Shown piece by piece: positions 7,129-9,816 of a stretch of 9,816 nucleotides of DNA. Both the position numbers and the translations under genes were made by a program. The notes beneath the pieces were generated by a model, which was not told where the DNA came from, ran no database searches, and was given only the letters and a program-made list of their open reading frames with translations. Each line of letters starts with the position of its first letter. The first letter of the stretch is position 1. This DNA comes from Planctomycetota bacterium (GTDB lineage: Bacteria; Planctomycetota; Planctomycetia; Pirellulales; Thermoguttaceae), in NCBI GenBank assembly GCA_018897395.1, contig JAHIKV010000273.1:1-9816 (forward strand). The letters are read 5' to 3'.

Positions 7129-7208
7129 AATAGCCGGGGGCTAACAGTCCCCGGAATGTGCTTGAATCGAGGGCTTTTCCCTCCGGGGGCTGTTAGCCCC
7201 CGGCTATT
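7129..7208. repeat. 80-nt palindromic element upstream of hpt
   Basis: A 27-nt arm (7129-7155, starting AATAGCCGGGGGCTAACAG) pairs with 7182-7208 at 26 of 27 positions; the exception is a T-G wobble. The loop is 26 nt. There is no T-run after the hairpin, so it is not a simple intrinsic terminator. It fills about half of the 167-nt gap between the membrane protein and hpt; the rest of the gap holds nothing I recognise. Confidence 0.92.
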
Positions 7209-7242
7209 CAGACTTTGATAATCTGAGAGTCAAAAAAACAAT

Positions 7243-7247
7243 GAGGA
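7243..7247 (+). promoter_or_regulatory. ribosome binding site of hpt
   Basis: GAGGA ends 7 nt before ATG 7255 and fixes that start. It is one of the few good SD sites in the window. Confidence 0.75.
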
Positions 7248-7254
7248 CCACACG

Positions 7255-7812
7255 ATGAAAACCCTGCTCACCGAAGAACAACTCGGCGAGGGCATCCGAC
7301 GCATGGCCGGAGAGATTAAGAAGCATTACCAAGGCCGGCCGCTGACGATTGTCGGCGTGATGATCGGCAGCATCGTGCTGTTGGCCGACCTGATCCGCCT
7401 GTTGGACTTGCCCTTGCGGGTCGAGTTGGTCCAGGCCCGGAAAAATCACGCGGGCACCCGGCCCGGGCCGCTGGCGATCGACGTCGATCTGCTTTCCGGT
7501 TCCATCCAAAGCCGCGACGTGTTGCTGGTCGATGACATTTTCGACACGGGCCGCACCCTCTGGGAGTTGATCCCGCAGATCGACGAAATGGGGCCGACCA
7601 GCGTCCGCAGCGCCGTATTATTGTGCAAGGAGGGGCGGTGTAAAGTGGCGATGAAGCCCGACTTCGCCGCCTTTACCATCCCCAACGAGTTCGTGGTCGG
7701 CTACGGCCTCGACTACCGCGACCAGTACCGCAATCTGCCATACCTGGCGGCATTGGAGCCGCACGAAATCGAGGACGACGCGAAAAATAATCCCGCCGGC
7801 AACAACGCATGA
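7255..7812 (+). CDS. hpt: hypoxanthine (guanine) phosphoribosyltransferase
   Basis: Predicted purine salvage enzyme joining hypoxanthine or guanine to PRPP to give IMP or GMP in the cytoplasm. At 185 residues it is normal for bacterial Hpt. The PPi-binding loop is VGVMIGSIVLLADL at 33-46. The PRPP signature is VLLVDDIFDTGRTL at 89-102, with the catalytic-loop Asp at D97. The base-binding region is KPDFAAFTIPNEFVVGYGLD at 134-153, followed by YRNLPY; K134 matches the purine-contacting Lys of human HPRT (KPDF). The flexible loop that usually reads SSYxxGTxS is KNHAGTRPGP at 63-72, without the Ser-Tyr pair. The last ~15 residues are polar and probably disordered. The gene overlaps the downstream glycosyltransferase by 4 nt (ATGA). 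Confidence 0.94.
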   Translation: MKTLLTEEQLGEGIRRMAGEIKKHYQGRPLTIVGVMIGSIVLLADLIRLLDLPLRVELVQARKNHAGTRPGPLAIDVDLLSGSIQSRDVLLVDDIFDTGRTLWELIPQIDEMGPTSVRSAVLLCKEGRCKVAMKPDFAAFTIPNEFVVGYGLDYRDQYRNLPYLAALEPHEIEDDAKNNPAGNNA

Positions 7813-8912
7813 CAAAACGCATCCTGCAAATCATCCCGACCCTCGACCGCGCCGGCGCGGAGAAGCAGTTGTGTCTGCTGGCCGGCGGGTTGCCGCGAGA
7901 CGAGTTCGAGGTGCATGTCTGCGCCTTGACTCGCGGCGGACCGTTGGAGGCCGATCTCGGCGCGGCCGGCGTGCCGACGACGATTATCGGCAAGCGCTGG
8001 AAGCTGGACCCCGGCTCGTTCCGGCGGTTGAAAAAGCACGTGGCCCGATTGCGCCCCGACCTGATTCACGCCTGGATGTTCGCCGCCAACACTTACGGAT
8101 TCGCGGCCGCGGTGGCCTGCGGCGTGGCGAACGTCGTGATCGCTCAGCGGTGCGTCGATCCGTGGAAGAGCCGGCTGCAACTGGCCTTGGACCGTGCGAT
8201 GGCCCGACGCTGCCGCGCGGTGGTGGTCAACAGCCGAGGCGTGCGCGATTTCTACGTGCAACACGGCGCGCCGGCCGATCGGGTGCGGCTGATCCCCAAC
8301 GGCGTGGCGATGCCCCAGCCGCCCGACGCCGCGCGCGGGCAACTGCTGGCCGAGTTGGAATTGCCCCGGAACAGCCGGCTGATCGGATTGGTCGGACGCC
8401 TTTGGCCGCAAAAACGGGTGCAGGACGCCATCTGGGCGGCCGACCTGCTGAAAGTCATCCGCGACGACGTACACCTGCTGGTCGTCGGCGACGGTCCGCG
8501 GCGCGACCAGTTGCGGCGGTTCCGCGACCTGGTCCGCATCCGCGACAAGGTCCATTTCCTCGGCCAGCGGAGCGACGTGCCGCGGCTGATGCCCCACTTC
8601 GACGTCCTCTGGTCAACCAGCGGCTACGAGGGCCAATCGAACGTGATTCTCGAAGCGATGGCCTCGGGCGTGCCGGTGGTGGCCACCGACATACCCGGCA
8701 CCCGTGAGCTAGTCGTCTCGGGCGAGACGGGCTTTCTCGTCCCGCTCGGCGACCGCGCGGCGTTTGCCAAGCAGACCGAATGCCTGCTGAACGACCCCTC
8801 GCTATCGGCCCGCCTCTCTACGGCCGCCCGAGAGCGGGTCCAAAGCGAGTTTAGCGTCGAAAAGATGATCGAGCGGCACGTAGAGTTGTATCGCGAGTTG
8901 TTGGGGTCGTAG
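7809..8912 (+). CDS. family 4 glycosyltransferase (GT-B fold)
   Basis: Product of 367 residues, full length for a GT4 enzyme, expected to transfer a sugar from a nucleotide-sugar to a cell-surface glycan or lipid; donor and acceptor cannot be read from the sequence. The N-terminal Rossmann domain starts MTKRILQIIPTLDRAGAEKQ, the Gly/Ala-rich acceptor-side loop typical of GT4. The C-terminal domain has GLVGRLWPQKR at 193-203 (phosphate-binding R197 and K202), VVGDGP at 225-230, and the EX7E motif from E274 to E282 in EGQSNVILEAMASG. GVPVVATDIPGTRE follows. The start overlaps the hpt stop (ATGA) with no SD of its own, so translation is probably coupled to hpt. The gene ends 31 nt before a convergent lipoprotein gene. 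Confidence 0.93.
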   Translation: MTKRILQIIPTLDRAGAEKQLCLLAGGLPRDEFEVHVCALTRGGPLEADLGAAGVPTTIIGKRWKLDPGSFRRLKKHVARLRPDLIHAWMFAANTYGFAAAVACGVANVVIAQRCVDPWKSRLQLALDRAMARRCRAVVVNSRGVRDFYVQHGAPADRVRLIPNGVAMPQPPDAARGQLLAELELPRNSRLIGLVGRLWPQKRVQDAIWAADLLKVIRDDVHLLVVGDGPRRDQLRRFRDLVRIRDKVHFLGQRSDVPRLMPHFDVLWSTSGYEGQSNVILEAMASGVPVVATDIPGTRELVVSGETGFLVPLGDRAAFAKQTECLLNDPSLSARLSTAARERVQSEFSVEKMIERHVELYRELLGS

Positions 8913-8922
8913 CGACCATCGT

Positions 8923-8943
8923 CCGAACCGTTCACAGGTTCGG
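8923..8943. terminator. possible bidirectional terminator hairpin
   Basis: CCGAACC at 8923-8929 and GGTTCGG at 8937-8943 form a 7-bp stem with a 7-nt loop, exactly in the 31-nt gap between convergent stop codons. Neither side has a strong T-run, so the call rests on position and the hairpin. Confidence 0.4.
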
Positions 8944-9162
8944 TCACTTTCTGGGTTGCGCTTGTCCGGCAGCCGGGGGGAGGGAGAGTTGCTTCTGGTT
9001 GACGTCCTTTTTGGAATCGACCGACTTCGGCCCAAAAACAGGCGGATTCTTTGGTGGTGGGGTCGGGTTGGTCGGCATCTCGACCCGATCGGAACCGCCG
9101 CCGCAGCCGGCGACCAGACCGAGCAAACAACCGCCAATAATCGCAACGTAGATCAATCGCAT
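8944..9162 (-). CDS. small proline-rich lipoprotein
   Basis: Product of 72 residues. Residues 1-19 are a type II signal peptide with hydrophobic core IYVAIIGGCLLGL and lipobox LVAGC; C20 would be lipidated and become the mature N-terminus. The mature part is short: a GGGSD spacer, a proline-rich run (NPTPPPKNPPVFGP at 32-45), and a charged tail with no domain. ATG 9162 is supported by an AAAGGAG RBS 8 nt upstream; a longer start would read through the palindrome and overlap the upstream gene. It lies 112 nt downstream of a DUF1559 gene on the same strand. Short lipoproteins of this kind often follow DUF1559 genes in planctomycetes (from memory). Function unknown. Confidence 0.8.
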   Translation of the reverse strand: MRLIYVAIIGGCLLGLVAGCGGGSDRVEMPTNPTPPPKNPPVFGPKSVDSKKDVNQKQLSLPPAAGQAQPRK

Positions 9163-9170
9163 TGGGGAAG

Positions 9171-9177
9171 CTCCTTT
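9171..9177 (-). promoter_or_regulatory. ribosome binding site of the lipoprotein gene
   Basis: On the - strand this reads AAAGGAG, ending 8 nt before the ATG. It sits directly beside the base of the palindrome at 9178-9258, so the hairpin would stand right upstream of the ribosome site in the mRNA. Confidence 0.8.
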
Positions 9178-9258
9178 GTAGGGTGGGTCAAGCGAAGCGC
9201 AGCCCCACCAACAGCGGGAAAAACGTGGTGGGGCTGCGCTTCGCTTGACCCACCCTAC
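9178..9258. repeat. 81-nt palindromic element between the DUF1559 and lipoprotein genes
   Basis: Perfect 33-nt inverted arms (9178-9210 and 9226-9258, starting GTAGGGTGGGTCAAGCGAAG) flank a 15-nt loop. All six frames through it give peptides such as GWVKRSAAPP or WWGCASLDPP, which I recognise as repeat-derived spurious proteins in bacterial annotations. No T-run follows on either strand. Confidence 0.95.
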
Positions 9259-9274
9259 TTTCCTATGATTTCCA

Positions 9275-9816
9275 TCACGGGGCCTGCACCGTCTGACCAT
9301 CGGCCATGGCCCCCAAGTAATGGAACGTATTGATTTCAATATCTATCGATATTTGTCGGACGGAGCCGTCGGCCATGCAGAACTGGATAATCCCCGGATG
9401 GTGGCTGCTGAATTGATACCACCCTGAAATCTCGTCCAAACCATAACCCGTACCCATGGTCCCCGAGCCAATCCACGCGTACGAGCCGGAACCGCCTTCT
9501 GCATCAGATAGACTGCCGCCCATGGCTTCCCCAAACAGGAGCGTATGGCTCGAACCGTCCGCGATGTCCCGAAAATCGGTCTGGGAACGGTTGTAGAAGA
9601 CGCCTCGGAAGAAGTCGTACGAGGGTTGGTCGATGTAACCTGAAAACCCGGCCACGCCGAGGTAGTTGGTCCGCCCTAGCGGGTCTCCCGCTCCATCAGT
9701 GAAAATACTACGCGATATCGTTCCCGCACTCTCTGACTCGTCGTAATAGAAACGGATCAATGCCGCCGGATCGGGCTTATCGTAGGGGGTGTCGGAAGGG
9801 CAGACGAACGACCCGA
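9275..9816 (-). CDS. DUF1559 / prepilin-type H-X9-DG protein, C-terminal part (5' end outside window)
   Basis: The frame is open to the window edge, so 179 C-terminal residues are present and the start is missing. Family marks in order are FVCPSD at fragment residues 3-8, TNYLGVAG near 49-56, the DIADGSSHTLLFGE segment near 83-96, and H-PGIIQFCMA-DG at 139-150, the H-X9-DG box. DUF1559 proteins are abundant in planctomycetes and normally start with a type IV prepilin-like cleavage site, here beyond the edge. They are thought to be pseudopilin-like envelope proteins of unknown role. A TTG at 9758-9760 could be mistaken for a start but lies inside the conserved domain. The lipoprotein gene downstream is probably co-transcribed. 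Confidence 0.93.
   Translation of the reverse strand, partial: GSFVCPSDTPYDKPDPAALIRFYYDESESAGTISRSIFTDGAGDPLGRTNYLGVAGFSGYIDQPSYDFFRGVFYNRSQTDFRDIADGSSHTLLFGEAMGGSLSDAEGGSGSYAWIGSGTMGTGYGLDEISGWYQFSSHHPGIIQFCMADGSVRQISIDIEINTFHYLGAMADGQTVQAP

Noticed and set aside
7129..7208. Palindrome upstream of hpt as an intrinsic terminator
   Set aside because: No T-run follows, and its length and arm/loop layout match the repeat elements better than a terminator.
7241..7258. Five-codon leader ORF (MRTTR) overlapping the hpt start
   Set aside because: Too short to support, with no regulatory codon pattern; the ATG falls by chance around the hpt SD.
8956..9333. 125-codon + strand frame containing GWVKRSAAPP
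   Set aside because: It is generated by the palindrome at 9178-9258 and is antisense to the lipoprotein and DUF1559 genes.
8944..9339. Longer 131-residue start for the lipoprotein
   Set aside because: It would overlap the DUF1559 3' end and read through the palindrome. The ATG at 9162 has a strong SD and begins a clean lipoprotein signal peptide.

Overview
This is a GC-rich, gene-dense chromosomal segment that looks planctomycetal, probably from the Pirellulales. The call rests on a DUF1559 protein with the H-X9-DG box at the right end, a short lipoprotein beside it, several genes without a Shine-Dalgarno (SD) sequence, and many palindromic repeats inside and between genes. The taxon is inferred; there is no rRNA or marker gene to fix it.

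Layout: 1-138 is the 3' end of a group II intron (domains V and VI, + strand). After a gene-free stretch comes a + strand run. It holds kdsD (arabinose-5-phosphate isomerase), kdsC (Kdo-8-phosphate phosphatase), a 1046-residue membrane-anchored protein resembling the LptC/LptA (OstA) class, and a 541-residue polytopic membrane protein. The order kdsD-kdsC-lptC/lptA matches the Kdo/LPS-export cluster of Proteobacteria, which supports an LPS export role for the giant protein. Next come hpt (hypoxanthine phosphoribosyltransferase) and a GT4 glycosyltransferase that overlap by 4 nt. A lipoprotein gene and a truncated DUF1559 gene converge on them from the - strand.

The most unusual content is the repeats. 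(a) Two G/C-heptad inverted repeats fill the kdsD-kdsC and kdsC-lptC junctions; they share a 19-nt core in opposite orientation. A purine/pyrimidine relative sits at the next junction and supplies the ribosome binding site (RBS), start codon and first ~40 codons of the membrane protein. (b) Two 81-nt elements (27-nt arm, 27-nt loop, 27-nt arm) lie in frame inside the giant gene. Their loops are nearly identical but inverted, and their arms have diverged while staying perfectly self-complementary. (c) Two intergenic palindromes, upstream of hpt and upstream of the lipoprotein gene, are 80 and 81 nt long. (d) The giant gene also carries a block of small palindromes and G-rich heptads encoding a low-complexity linker. 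Together these look like several families of small non-autonomous mobile palindromes that tolerate or exploit insertion in genes.
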